Origin: Arachnia propionica
GTDB taxonomy: Bacteria > Actinomycetota > Actinomycetes > Propionibacteriales > Propionibacteriaceae
DNA length: 37,815 nt
Assembly: GCF_003932785.1 (NCBI RefSeq)
Contig: NZ_RQYT01000026.1
Location: forward strand, 1 to 37,815
Direction of reading: 5' to 3'
Every line of letters starts with the position of its first letter. Position 1 is the first letter of the stretch. Both the position numbers and the translations under genes were made by a program. Under the pieces are notes generated by a model that was not told the origin of the DNA, did not search any database, and saw nothing but the letters and a program-made list of their open reading frames with translations. Shown here one piece after another: positions 16,090 through 24,431 of this stretch.

Positions 16090-17015
16090 GCCGCCACCCC
16101 CTGCCGGAGTTCGTCGCGGAGCCTGCGCCGCAGTCGGGCTCGGTGGATGGCCCGCATCACGACGGAGCGGTGCGGGGCCGCGACGAGCGAGATCACCACC
16201 GACGCGAAGAGCATGAGCACCACCAGCGGCCCCGTCGGGACCCGGCCGATGCTGATCGACAGGTAGGCGCCGACCCCGCTGGCCGCCGCGCCGATGAGGC
16301 CGGACAGCAGGAACAGGGCCCGCGGTGAGCGGACCCACTGCCGGGCGGCCGCGGGCGGCATGAGGACGAACGCCACCATGAGCACGAGTCCGACCGCCTT
16401 GAGTCCCACCACCGTCGCGACGACGATGAGCGCGAAGATGATGATGTCGAGGAGTTTCACGGGCATGCCCCGCACCTCGCAGAACCGCGGGTCGAAGCAG
16501 CGCATCGCGAGCGGCCTCCCGAGCACGATGAGCACGAGGCCCCCGACGCAGCCGACCACCACCGTCGTGAGGACGTCGGCGCGGGTGAGGGTGGAGGCGT
16601 TGCCGAACAGGTAGTCCTGGACGCCGCCCTGCCCCGACTGCCCGGTGCGGGAGCCGAGGTGCATGATGATGAGGCCGAGGCCGAAGAAGGTGCTGAGCAC
16701 GATGGCCATCGCGGCATCCAACCCGACCTTCGACCAGTGGGTGATCCGGTCCGCCAGCCACACCGCGACGATCCCGGCGACGATGGCACCCACCATGAGC
16801 GCCGCCATGTTCCGGCCGTCGCCGAACAGCACCACCGACACCCAGAACGCGCCGAGGATTCCGGGGAGGGCCGAGTGGGAGACGACGTCGCTGATGAGGG
16901 TTTGCTTGCGGAGATACGCGAAGCAGCCGAGGGTTCCGGCCACCAGCCCGATGAGGCTCGTGCCGAAGAACACCATCCGGAAGGTGTGGTTGGCGAAGAA
17001 CTCGGCCGGGTTCAC
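16086..17015 (-). CDS. Mn/Zn-type ABC transporter permease 1 (ABC-3 family)
   Basis: A 309-aa permease paralogous to the following one: LRKQTLISDVVSHSALPGILGAFW near the N-terminus, a central GGVQDYLFGNASTLTRADV, and GLVLMVAFVLMPPAAARQW toward the C-terminus. A basic cytoplasmic tail (RARLRRRLRDELRQG) closes it. The GTG at 17015 overlaps the ATPase stop (GTGA), showing translational coupling within the operon. Confidence 0.88.
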   Translation of the reverse strand: MNPAEFFANHTFRMVFFGTSLIGLVAGTLGCFAYLRKQTLISDVVSHSALPGILGAFWVSVVLFGDGRNMAALMVGAIVAGIVAVWLADRITHWSKVGLDAAMAIVLSTFFGLGLIIMHLGSRTGQSGQGGVQDYLFGNASTLTRADVLTTVVVGCVGGLVLIVLGRPLAMRCFDPRFCEVRGMPVKLLDIIIFALIVVATVVGLKAVGLVLMVAFVLMPPAAARQWVRSPRALFLLSGLIGAAASGVGAYLSISIGRVPTGPLVVLMLFASVVISLVAAPHRSVVMRAIHRARLRRRLRDELRQGVAA

Positions 17016-17752
17016 GAGGCCACCGCGTCCCGCAGGTCGACGAGGTCGTGGGCGCGGTAGGCGCGGGCGATGGCCTCGTCGGTGAACACCGTCTCGACGG
17101 GCCCGTGGGAGACGACGGTGCGGTTGAGCAGCAGCACCTCGTCGCAGAAATCGGGGACGGTCCCGAGGTCGTGGTGGACGACGATCACCCCGGCACCCGC
17201 GTCGCGGATCTCCCGCAGCACCCGCATGATGGTGAGCTGACTGGGGGCGTCGACGCCCTGGAACGGCTCGTCCATGAAGTACAGCTCGGCGCGGCTGGCG
17301 AGCGCCCTGGCGAGGAAGGTCCGCTGCTGCTGCCCGCCGGAGAGCTCCCCGATGGGGCGGTCGGCCAGCTCCGCGACGCCGCACTGTTCCATCGCCTCGT
17401 CGGCGGCGGCCCGGGCGGCGGCGCTGGGTCGGCGCCACCAGCCACGGTCGTGGGCGACACCCATCTGGACGACGCCGCGCACGGTGGTGGGGAAGTCCCA
17501 GTCGACGGAGGCGGCCTGCGGCATGTAGGCGATACGGTTGCGGACCCTCGCCAGGGGTTCGCCGAGGAGTTCGACGGTGCCGGCGAGCGGCGGGACGATG
17601 CCGAGCATGGCCTTGATGAGGGTGGACTTGCCGGCTCCGTTGGGGCCGACGACGCCGAGGAGGGTGCTGGCCGCGAGGTCGAGATCCACACCGAGCAGCA
17701 CGGGCTGAGCGTTGCGGTACGCAACGCTCAGCCCACGGACCTGACAGATCAC
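17012..17752 (-). CDS. Mn/Zn-type ABC transporter ATP-binding protein
   Basis: A 246-aa ABC ATPase of the ZnuC/MntB class. Walker A GPNGAGKST is near residue 37, the Q-loop in RIAYMPQAASVDWDFPTTV (the VDWDFP motif is typical of manganese/zinc importers), signature LSGGQQQR, Walker B ELYFMDEPF, and switch VHHD. It powers uptake by the two downstream permeases. The GTG at 17752 overlaps the stop of the binding-protein gene, and its own stop overlaps the next start. Confidence 0.92.
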   Translation of the reverse strand: MICQVRGLSVAYRNAQPVLLGVDLDLAASTLLGVVGPNGAGKSTLIKAMLGIVPPLAGTVELLGEPLARVRNRIAYMPQAASVDWDFPTTVRGVVQMGVAHDRGWWRRPSAAARAAADEAMEQCGVAELADRPIGELSGGQQQRTFLARALASRAELYFMDEPFQGVDAPSQLTIMRVLREIRDAGAGVIVVHHDLGTVPDFCDEVLLLNRTVVSHGPVETVFTDEAIARAYRAHDLVDLRDAVAS

Positions 17753-18744
17753 TGCTGACCGCCCAGCGCCTTCGCGATGGTCCTGGCGTTGGTCTCCAGC
17801 ACGCCGAGGTAGGTGTCGGCACCGGCGGTGTCGCCCAGGGCGTCGGCGTAGAGGACCTCGTCGGACACCTCGACCTCACCGCCGTTGGCCTTCACGGCCT
17901 CCTTGAGACTGTCGATGGCCTGCGGGTTGGCGAGGTTGTCCTGGAAGATCACGGGGACCTTCTTCTCGGCGATGAGCTTGGCGAGGTCGCTCATCTCGGT
18001 GGCGCTCAGCTGCGCCTCGGAGGAGACGAAGTCGGTGGCGTGGACCTCGAAGCCGAAGGCGCGACCGAAGTAGTTGAACGCGTCGTGGCCGGTGATGAGG
18101 ACCCGGGATCCGGCGGGCACCTTCTCGAGTTCGGTCTTGGCGGCCTTCACGGCGTCGGCAATCTTGCCCCGGTAGGCCTCGGCGTTCTTCTTGTAGGTGT
18201 CGGCGTTGTCCTTGTCGACCTCACCGAGCTTCTCGGCGACGATCGTGACGACGTCGCTCCAGATGTCGGGATCGTTCCAGATGTGGGGGTCGTTGAGGGG
18301 CTCACCGTCGGGGCCCTCCTCGGGCCAGTCGAGGAGCTTGCCCTTGTCGAGCTTGGTGCCGACCTCGATCTGCTTGTCGCCGAGCCCGCGCAGCTGGTCG
18401 ATCATCTGGGCCTCCAGGTGGAGGCCGGTCCACACGACCACATCGGAGCTGGTCATGCTCTCGATGTCCTTGGTGGTGGGCTGGTAGGTGTGCGGGTCGC
18501 CACCGGGGCCGACCATGACGGTGACCTCGGCGTCGGGGGCGATGTTGGCGACGGCGTCGCCGAGGTAGCCGGTGGTGGCGTAGACGGTGAGCTTCTTGCC
18601 GTCGGCTGCCGCTGCGGGGCTGCTCTCACCGCTGGCCTGACCGGCGGGGGTCTGGCTGGGGGAGCACCCGCTGAGGGCGAGGGCCGCGCCCGCGAGGGCG
18701 ATCAAAGCGCGTCGACTGATGACACCGAACCATGAAGTTTGCAT
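17749..18744 (-). CDS. Metal-binding lipoprotein of the Mn/Zn ABC importer (cluster A-I)
   Basis: A 331-aa extracytoplasmic binding lipoprotein. The signal peptide ends in the lipobox LALSGC (Cys27). Metal ligands of the family are visible: GGDPHTYQPT (His85), NDPHIWND (His153), a Glu in SSEAQLSATE (near 226) and an Asp in IFQDNL. The His-rich loop typical of zinc proteins is absent, and a His-His-Glu-Asp set favours manganese (inference). The ATG at 18744 is chosen over 18753 because the -10 TAAGAT ends 7 nt before it and gives a leaderless mRNA; it also gives a compact signal peptide. First gene of the operon. Confidence 0.88.
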   Translation of the reverse strand: MQTSWFGVISRRALIALAGAALALSGCSPSQTPAGQASGESSPAAAADGKKLTVYATTGYLGDAVANIAPDAEVTVMVGPGGDPHTYQPTTKDIESMTSSDVVVWTGLHLEAQMIDQLRGLGDKQIEVGTKLDKGKLLDWPEEGPDGEPLNDPHIWNDPDIWSDVVTIVAEKLGEVDKDNADTYKKNAEAYRGKIADAVKAAKTELEKVPAGSRVLITGHDAFNYFGRAFGFEVHATDFVSSEAQLSATEMSDLAKLIAEKKVPVIFQDNLANPQAIDSLKEAVKANGGEVEVSDEVLYADALGDTAGADTYLGVLETNARTIAKALGGQQ

Positions 18745-18751
18745 GGCCGAC

Positions 18752-18780
18752 ATCTTAGGTTTGGGTTACCGAACAAGCAA
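18752..18780 (-). promoter_or_regulatory. Promoter of the metal importer operon with embedded DtxR-like box
   Basis: On the minus strand: -35 TTGCTT (complement of 18775-18780), a 17-bp spacer, -10 TAAGAT (complement of 18752-18757), then the ATG 7 nt later. The 19-bp stretch 18755-18773, TTAGGTTTGGGTTACCGAA, matches the DtxR/IdeR box TTAGGTTAGSCTAACCTAA at most positions and spans spacer and -10, a classic repression geometry. Confidence 0.7.
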
Positions 18781-18832
18781 GGGATGAGAATCATCCTCGC
18801 ACAGGCTTCCCTGGGGTGAACCCGGTGGGGCC

Positions 18833-18838
18833 TACCGT
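18833..18838 (+). promoter_or_regulatory. -10 element of a leaderless promoter
   Basis: TACCGT ends 6 nt before the ATG at 18845, the same geometry as its paralog at 10854. No ribosome site is present. Confidence 0.45.
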
Positions 18839-18844
18839 TGTGCC

Positions 18845-19741
18845 ATGTCCGCGATGCAGCAGCCGTACCCACAGCCGGGTCGTCCCCCATACACCCCCGC
18901 AGCCGCACAACCCCCGTTCCCTCCCGGGCCGCCGACACCGCCTGGGCCGCGGCGACGCGGGCTGGGCATCGTCGCCGGGGTGCTGACACTGGCGCTGCTC
19001 GCGAGCATCGGCCTCAACGCGTGGCTGTTCCTCGGCAACCGGGGCGGCGGGGAAACCTCCTTCGCGACGCCGCAGGAGGCCGTCGAGTTCTACGTCTCCG
19101 CCATCGGGAGGGGGGACCTGGACAAGGGCGCGAGCGCCTACCCGACGACCACCCTCGCGAGGCATCACGACCCGAAGCGGTACCTCGATGCGAAGCAGGG
19201 GACGAAGACCCCCTACGGGGTCGGTCCCCTTCCGGTCGACGACCCGCGGGTCTGGGAACAACAGATGCGCGCCACGGCAATCTGGTCCACGGGGGAACAC
19301 ATCAAGATCCTTCTCGTCGACAGGGACGAGAAGCTGGACGTGGGGGCGGAGACCCGCCCCGACTCGAAGGACCAGAGCACCGAGGAGATCCTCGCCAAGT
19401 ACGACCGGAGCAGGCTCGACGGCAGCACCACCGTCGAGGAGGTCAAGGTCGTCAGGACCCTCCAGCCTCAGTTCCAGTCCCGCCTCAACGAATGGAGGGC
19501 ACAGACCGGGGCGGAGCAGGTGACCGAGGTCGTCGCGAAGCTCTCCACGAAGCAGGGCCCATTCCTGCTCGCGGTGCAGGTCATCCGTTTCGACGGGCGG
19601 TGGTTCATCAACTCCGGACGATCCCTGCTGGCCCTGAGTCAGTACCAGAAGGCGCTCCAGACCTTCGCACCGATCGAGGAGGGCGAGTTCGAGAAGGCGA
19701 TCAGCGACTGGGAGTCAGGGGGTGTCACCTTCGAGAGCTGA
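18845..19741 (+). CDS. Proline-rich single-span membrane protein, paralog of 10854-11678
   Basis: A 298-aa protein. The N-terminus is rich in Pro, Gln and Tyr (about 1-36), followed by RRRG, one membrane helix (LGIVAGVLTLALLASIGLNAWLF) and an extracytoplasmic domain opening SFATPQEAVEFYVSAIGRGD, as in its paralog. The C-terminal half ends in a charged helix (EEGEFEKAISDWE). NTF2/DUF4878-like by appearance; function unknown. It is divergent from the metal importer operon and nearly abuts the convergent ABC-2 permease (31 bp between stops). An in-frame ATG at 18854 is an alternative start. Confidence 0.75.
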   Translation: MSAMQQPYPQPGRPPYTPAAAQPPFPPGPPTPPGPRRRGLGIVAGVLTLALLASIGLNAWLFLGNRGGGETSFATPQEAVEFYVSAIGRGDLDKGASAYPTTTLARHHDPKRYLDAKQGTKTPYGVGPLPVDDPRVWEQQMRATAIWSTGEHIKILLVDRDEKLDVGAETRPDSKDQSTEEILAKYDRSRLDGSTTVEEVKVVRTLQPQFQSRLNEWRAQTGAEQVTEVVAKLSTKQGPFLLAVQVIRFDGRWFINSGRSLLALSQYQKALQTFAPIEEGEFEKAISDWESGGVTFES

Positions 19742-19772
19742 CCCTGGGCCGTACGTCGTCCCGGCTTCGACC

Positions 19773-20558
19773 TCATCGACGATTGAACCGCATGTGCCTG
19801 CGCGCGAGGACAAGGAACAGAACGGTCCACAGACCCAACGCTGCCAGGGGTTGGCCTGCCTGGGCCCACGCCCCCAGGAACGTGGTGCTCTGGTTGGTCA
19901 GCGGATCCGTCCCCGTGCTGAGGGACAGGAGATGGTTCACGGCCACCAGAGGACTCCACCTCGAGATGGTGGGGACCGGTTCAGGGAACAGGTGCAGCGG
20001 GATGATGATCCCCGAGAGGAAGTAGAAGAAGAGGAATCCGGGGAGTGCACCGTACTGGGCTGATTCGACGGTTCGGCAATACGCGGACGTGAAGGCGGCG
20101 CATCCTGCGAAGAGCGCCAGAGCCAGCAGGACGGTGAGCAGGAGCAGCAGGGGATCGGAGATCGGCCAGGACTTCGCGATCACTCCCGCCAACACCAGTC
20201 CGCACACCACTTGAAGCAGCAGCACGACGACGCTGGGAACGGTCGTCGCCACCACCGTTTCCCACCGCGTGGCCTCTCCCGTGTCCAGACGCTGGAAGAC
20301 TCCATCCTCTCGACGTGCCACGAAGATGACCGTCAGGTTGAAGTAGATGACCAGCATCAGGCTCATGTTGACCACCAGCTGGAGGATCACCGTCGGAATG
20401 GAGATGGTGTCGATGTCCCGCAGGATCACGGGACTGTTGGCGAGCACCAGCAAAGGGGTCAGCAGGAGCGCGGTGAGCGCAATGGAACGATTCCGAAGGT
20501 AGAGGCTGACCTCGGCTCTTGACATGGCCCAGGTTCGTCGAAGAGCTACGGCAATCAT
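19773..20558 (-). CDS. ABC-2 type transporter permease
   Basis: A 261-aa integral membrane protein with six predicted helices and the ABC-2 exporter layout: RNRSIALTALLLTPLLVLAN after a cytoplasmic N-terminus, VVNMSLMLVIYFNLTVIFVARREDG with the cytoplasmic loop and coupling helix DTGEATRWE, and FLFFYFLSGIIIPLHLFPE in the conserved C-terminal half. The ATG at 20558 overlaps the ATPase stop (TCATGA arrangement), so the two are coupled. It sits beside a two-component system, a frequent arrangement for peptide or antibiotic export and resistance; the substrate is unknown. Confidence 0.85.
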   Translation of the reverse strand: MIAVALRRTWAMSRAEVSLYLRNRSIALTALLLTPLLVLANSPVILRDIDTISIPTVILQLVVNMSLMLVIYFNLTVIFVARREDGVFQRLDTGEATRWETVVATTVPSVVVLLLQVVCGLVLAGVIAKSWPISDPLLLLLTVLLALALFAGCAAFTSAYCRTVESAQYGALPGFLFFYFLSGIIIPLHLFPEPVPTISRWSPLVAVNHLLSLSTGTDPLTNQSTTFLGAWAQAGQPLAALGLWTVLFLVLARRHMRFNRR

Positions 20559-21463
20559 GACTGACTCCTTGATGTCATGTGGAGGAAGGCGGATTCGAGG
20601 GAAGCGGATCTGGCGTCGAGACGATCCAGATGGATGCCACGGCTGTCCGCCAGCGTCAGCAGGTCTCGCAGGGTCGCGTGGAGGTCCGTGCTCAGGAGTC
20701 GGGTGACCCCACGGTGCCGACTCACCGGATGCACCACCTTCGCGAGCGCTTCGAGTTCGTCGTCGCCGAGTGCGACATCGGCGAAGGTGATCTCGCAGGG
20801 ATGCCTGGACACGATCTCGGCGACTGTTCCCTCGGTCAGGATGCGTCCGTGATCCATGATGAGGATGCGATCCGCGAGTTCCTCCGCCTCCTCCATGTAG
20901 TGAGTGGTGAGCAACACGGTCGCCCCCTCGTCGAGCATGCGCCTGACCAGTTCCCAGGTGAGTTGACGCACCGCCGGATCAAGTCCTGTGGTCGGTTCGT
21001 CCATGAACAACAGTTCGGGACGCCCGAGGGTGGCCATCGCCAGATCAAGACGGCGACGTTCCCCGCCGGAAAGGCTGCCCACGCGGATGTCGGCACGAGT
21101 CTCCAGGCCGCACATCCCCAGGGACTCCGCCACGGGACGAGGGGCCGTCAGGGTTCCGGCCCACATGGTCAAGGTCTCCCTCACGGTGAGGTCCTTGGCG
21201 AAGCCGGCCTCCTGGAGCATGATGCCGGTCCGCTGTCGGATCACGGCGCGATCAGCCATCGGGTCGAGCCCGAACACCTGTACACGGCCTGCATCGGCCC
21301 GCGTGCTCCCCTGGAGCACCTCCAGCAACGACGTCTTTCCCGCACCGTTCGATCCGAGGAGTGCGACCAGCTCACCCTCCCGCACGCGGAACGAGACGCC
21401 ATCCACGGCTGTGAACGTGCCGTAGCTGCGTCTCACGGAGTCCACCGTGATGATGTCCTTCAT
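20555..21463 (-). CDS. ABC-2 transporter ATP-binding protein
   Basis: A 302-aa ATPase of the CcmA/DrrA-like exporter class: Walker A GSNGAGKTS, Q-loop GIMLQEAGFAKDLTVRETL, signature LSGGERRR, Walker B LLFMDEPTTGLDP, switch LTTHYMEEAEELADRI. The C-terminal 80 residues form the DrrA-type accessory domain. The ATG at 21463 has GGGAGCGG upstream; the frame is open to 21622, but the extra sequence is low-complexity. It forms an operon with the permease. Confidence 0.9.
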   Translation of the reverse strand: MKDIITVDSVRRSYGTFTAVDGVSFRVREGELVALLGSNGAGKTSLLEVLQGSTRADAGRVQVFGLDPMADRAVIRQRTGIMLQEAGFAKDLTVRETLTMWAGTLTAPRPVAESLGMCGLETRADIRVGSLSGGERRRLDLAMATLGRPELLFMDEPTTGLDPAVRQLTWELVRRMLDEGATVLLTTHYMEEAEELADRILIMDHGRILTEGTVAEIVSRHPCEITFADVALGDDELEALAKVVHPVSRHRGVTRLLSTDLHATLRDLLTLADSRGIHLDRLDARSASLESAFLHMTSRSQS

Positions 21464-21639
21464 CTCCGCTCCCTGTCGACCATGACTCGCGGCCATCATG
21501 ACACCCTTGTCAGGACCTCGCCGATCCGAATCACCAGAAGTTGACGCAGGGTCCACAGGCGTGGTTGACGGGGCCGAGGCGGCTGCTCCTTTCGGCTTCA
21601 CCACCTCGACAGCGGGAATCAACTTTGGGGGATGACCGC

Positions 21640-21669
21640 TTGGGAGGCACCCGGAACCGCACCTACCAT
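21640..21669 (+). promoter_or_regulatory. Probable promoter of the 60-aa membrane protein
   Basis: TTGGGA (21640-21645), an 18-bp spacer and TACCAT (21664-21669). A leader of about 37 nt with AAAGGA precedes the ATG at 21713. Confidence 0.4.
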
Positions 21670-21712
21670 GGTGACATCCACCACGCAGAGGGAGATTTTC
21701 AAGAAAGGAACA

Positions 21713-21895
21713 ATGATGCTCCGCTGGATTCTACTCATCGCCGCGGCCATCGCGGGAGGAAACCTCACCCAACAACTCTTCACCAATCATGGATTCGACG
21801 TCTGGGTCACCCGCGGACTGGGAATTGTGGCGGTTGGGCTCATCACACTGATCGGATACCTCCTGTTCCTGAAGCCGGTCCCCGAGAGGGGATGA
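21713..21895 (+). CDS. 60-aa two-span membrane protein
   Basis: A short protein, MMLRWILLIAAAIAGGN followed by a loop with NHGFDVWVTRG and a second helix GIVAVGLITLIGYLLFL. The two adjacent ATGs at 21713 and 21716 follow AAAGGA. It has no recognised family. It lies between the ABC-2 exporter genes and the histidine kinase gene, on the opposite strand from both, so it may be an accessory or a target of that system. This is inference from position. Confidence 0.6.
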   Translation: MMLRWILLIAAAIAGGNLTQQLFTNHGFDVWVTRGLGIVAVGLITLIGYLLFLKPVPERG

Positions 21896-21932
21896 CAACA
21901 CGACGTGAAATGGGTCACCGTTTCTGGTCACA

Positions 21933-23159
21933 TCAGCGAATGGGAAGAATCACCTCAGCGAGCCACTGGCCATTCTCGGACGAGAACGAACACGTTCCTC
22001 CGAGTTCGGCAACACGACTCTCGATACCCGAGATTCCTTGACCACCGCTCTCCTTGCGGGGAGCACCGGTACCTGCCACGTCGTTGCTCACCCGCAGGAA
22101 GAGCTTTCCTCCCTTCACGACACCATGCATGAGACACGGACCCGGATTCCCGTGCCAGATGATGTTGGCGACCAATTCACCCAGGATTCTGGAGGCGGCA
22201 TGGTCAAGCGGTCGCGGTAATGCGACGTTGCCGACGTCGAGACCGCCCCTCGGTTCGAAACCACCTTCACGCAGGACACTCTCGAATTGATGCCACTGCT
22301 GAGCGAGGGATTCCACGTCCCGGGACTGACCGACTGCACCGAACTCCTTGTCGACGTCCCGCAAGGCGGACATCGCAGAACGCAGCTCCTTCGTGGCACC
22401 ATTCGCCATGTCCAGGAGTTCCGACACCTGGGGCGTGAGCTCCCGGTGCAGGAGAGGATGCTCCGCCAGTTCCTGAAGTCTCATGACGACAAGGCTCTGG
22501 GTCTGGGCCACACTGTCGTGGAGCTCACTGGCGGTCAACAGACGAATTCGGCGCGTGGCCTGCTCCCCTTCGGCGCGGATCCTCTCCTCACGAGCAAGTC
22601 GCCCGCGCGTGACAATTCCTGCTGCAACAGCGACCGCGCTCAACCCGAAGAAGAAGACAGCGTTGGCCAAGAAGAACTGAAGCGATGTCGAATCCACCCA
22701 CACGGCCAGCGTCATCACCGGGTAGGCGATGGCGAGGGGAATCCGCCAAGGACGATTGTGGGCAAACCAGTTGTGCACGATGACAGCGCCACCAATGACC
22801 ATCACCGGAGTGCTGTCACCCACGACCTTCCATGCCACGAAATAGCCTGCTCCCAACGCCAGGGCAACTCGAGGAAAAACAGGAAGCAGCACCAGGGCCG
22901 ACAACATCAGAACCCAGACCATGACATCGGCGAGAGCAACCGAGGACCGACTGCTGGCGACAGCGAAGAGAAAAACAACAACGCCGATCACGGGTTCAAC
23001 ACTTTGGCGCAGGATCATGCCAGCGGCTGCGAAGCGACCACGTTGCACCATGAAGGCATGGTAACGCGGTTCCCACCCAACAGCAAGGACGCTTGATACC
23101 GCCACTCCCCAAGCGTTGTTCACGCCTTTTTGCCGCTGCTCACGCCGAACCTCGTGCAC
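21933..23159 (-). CDS. Sensor histidine kinase, NarL/DesK type (HisKA_3)
   Basis: A kinase of up to 408 aa. An N-terminal membrane sensor of five or six helices (about 50-180) is followed by a HisKA_3 dimerisation domain with LLTASELHDSVAQTQ (phospho-His214) and a HATPase domain with N-box ILGELVANIIWHG and G-box GGQGISGIESRVAELGG. There is little extracellular sequence, as in intramembrane-sensing kinases. The start is uncertain: GTG 23159, GTG 23123 and ATG 23051 are all in frame and none has a good ribosome site. It is divergent from its likely partner at 23266 and next to an ABC-2 exporter, its probable regulatory target. Confidence 0.85.
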   Translation of the reverse strand: MHEVRREQRQKGVNNAWGVAVSSVLAVGWEPRYHAFMVQRGRFAAAGMILRQSVEPVIGVVVFLFAVASSRSSVALADVMVWVLMLSALVLLPVFPRVALALGAGYFVAWKVVGDSTPVMVIGGAVIVHNWFAHNRPWRIPLAIAYPVMTLAVWVDSTSLQFFLANAVFFFGLSAVAVAAGIVTRGRLAREERIRAEGEQATRRIRLLTASELHDSVAQTQSLVVMRLQELAEHPLLHRELTPQVSELLDMANGATKELRSAMSALRDVDKEFGAVGQSRDVESLAQQWHQFESVLREGGFEPRGGLDVGNVALPRPLDHAASRILGELVANIIWHGNPGPCLMHGVVKGGKLFLRVSNDVAGTGAPRKESGGQGISGIESRVAELGGTCSFSSENGQWLAEVILPIR

Positions 23160-23169
23160 GGAGCGCAGT

Positions 23170-23226
23170 CCGTGTCGAGACCTCCGTGTGACTTCCGCTC
23201 AACTCGAGTTCCTGCACCGTGTGTCA
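23170..23226. repeat. Dispersed intergenic repeat, copy 1
   Basis: A stretch of about 57 bp beginning CCGTGTCGAGAC and containing CAACTCGAGT and CACCGTG. It matches 37534-37591 at roughly four of five positions with one indel. It lies in the divergent kinase/regulator intergenic space. Confidence 0.6.
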
Positions 23227-23253
23227 ACGGAAAAGAAAGTCCTGAACAACACC

Positions 23254-23259
23254 TAGAAT
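23254..23259 (+). promoter_or_regulatory. -10 element of the response regulator gene (leaderless)
   Basis: TAGAAT ends 6 nt before the ATG at 23266; no ribosome site is present. Confidence 0.5.
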
Positions 23260-23265
23260 GCCATC

Positions 23266-23922
23266 ATGAGCAGCAGTGGGATACGCGTCCTGATCGTCGA
23301 GGACCACGAAAAGGTGAGGGCACAGATCCAACGAATCGTGGAGTCGATGCCCGGCGTCACCGTCGTCGGCACGGCGACCAACGGACTCAACGGCGTCTCC
23401 CTCGCCAACCGCCTGGACCCCGATGTGATCCTCATGGACATCAGCATGCCTGTCATGGACGGCATCAAGGCCACCCAGCAGCTCAGTGACATCGGTGCGC
23501 GGGGCCGCGTCATCGCATTGACATCCTTGGAGGACGACGCCACGTTCCACGCCGCCCTGCGCGCCGGGGTCGTCGGCTTCCTGCTCAAGACAAGCACCCG
23601 AGGTGAGATCCTGCATGCGATTCAGCAGGTTCACCTGGGCGAGGCCATGCTGTCGCCCAAGCTCATCACCCGTGTTCTCTCACGCTATGAACGGGGCAAC
23701 CAGCCCTCAGAGAAGATCCGCGAGCTTCCTGAGCGGGACCTGTCCCTGCTGCGACTCGTGGCTGAGGGCCTGAGCAACGACGAGATCGCCACGGAGTTGG
23801 GTTTCACCCCCGCCACGGTCAAGAGCTACATCTCACGGCTGCTCAGCCGCCTCGACGCACGGGACCGCGCCCAACTGGTCATCATCGCCTACCAGAACGG
23901 CGTGGTCGACCCTCATCCGTAG
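23266..23922 (+). CDS. NarL/FixJ-family response regulator
   Basis: A 218-aa regulator. The receiver domain (1-125) has acidic residues EDH at 12-14, phospho-acceptor Asp58 in ILMDISMP, the Thr/Ser in ALTS and Lys108 in FLLKTS. The LuxR-type HTH (about 150-212) reads LLRLVAEGLSNDEIATELGF then TVKSYISRLLSRL. Partner of the divergent kinase at 21933-23159. The last 10 bp overlap the convergent dciA gene. Confidence 0.9.
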   Translation: MSSSGIRVLIVEDHEKVRAQIQRIVESMPGVTVVGTATNGLNGVSLANRLDPDVILMDISMPVMDGIKATQQLSDIGARGRVIALTSLEDDATFHAALRAGVVGFLLKTSTRGEILHAIQQVHLGEAMLSPKLITRVLSRYERGNQPSEKIRELPERDLSLLRLVAEGLSNDEIATELGFTPATVKSYISRLLSRLDARDRAQLVIIAYQNGVVDPHP

Positions 23923-24431
23923 GTGTCACGGGGGCCCCGGCCCTGGACCGAGCGGCGGCCCTTCTTCCAGCTCGGCGCCTTCGGGCCGAGGAACTCGATC
24001 CGCAGCACCGAACGTTCACCGAGTTCCCTGTTGAGCCGCGCGACGAGCGGGCCCGCGTTGAACTTCATCGCCGACGCCCACGCCGTCGAGTCGCACTGGA
24101 CCGTCAGCACCCCGTCGCGGAACTCCACCGGGTGGGAGTGCTCCGCGTTCGCCTCGCCGACGAGGCCCGCCCAGTCACGCAGCACCGTGGCCAGCGACAG
24201 CTGTCGCTGCCAGCCCCGCCGCTGCGCCACCCCCTCCAGCACCGCACCGAACAGCTGCGGGTCCCGATCGTCGGGGCGGGCACCGGAGCGTTGCTCCCCG
24301 ACGAACCGGCGCCGCTTCGGCACCTTCGGCGGCACCGGCGCCACATCCGGCAGCAGCGGCGCGGTGCGGGCCGTCCGGTGCGCGATCTCGGCGGCCAGGT
24401 CCAGCCCCGTCGGGTCGTGGGGTTCCGTCAC
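23913..24431 (-). CDS. dciA: DciA-like protein (DUF721)
   Basis: A 172-aa protein of the DUF721 family, linked to loading or operation of the replicative helicase DnaB. A disordered N-terminal half with PKVPKRRRF is followed by the conserved core (about 65-150): VLRDWAGLVGEANAEHSHPVEFRDGVLTVQCDSTAWASAM and a C-terminal RIEFLGPK. The position after recF matches the usual actinobacterial order. The GTG at 24431 overlaps the vapC stop (GTGA), so translation is coupled to the toxin gene. gyrB, commonly next, is not here. Confidence 0.85.
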   Translation of the reverse strand: MTEPHDPTGLDLAAEIAHRTARTAPLLPDVAPVPPKVPKRRRFVGEQRSGARPDDRDPQLFGAVLEGVAQRRGWQRQLSLATVLRDWAGLVGEANAEHSHPVEFRDGVLTVQCDSTAWASAMKFNAGPLVARLNRELGERSVLRIEFLGPKAPSWKKGRRSVQGRGPRDTYG

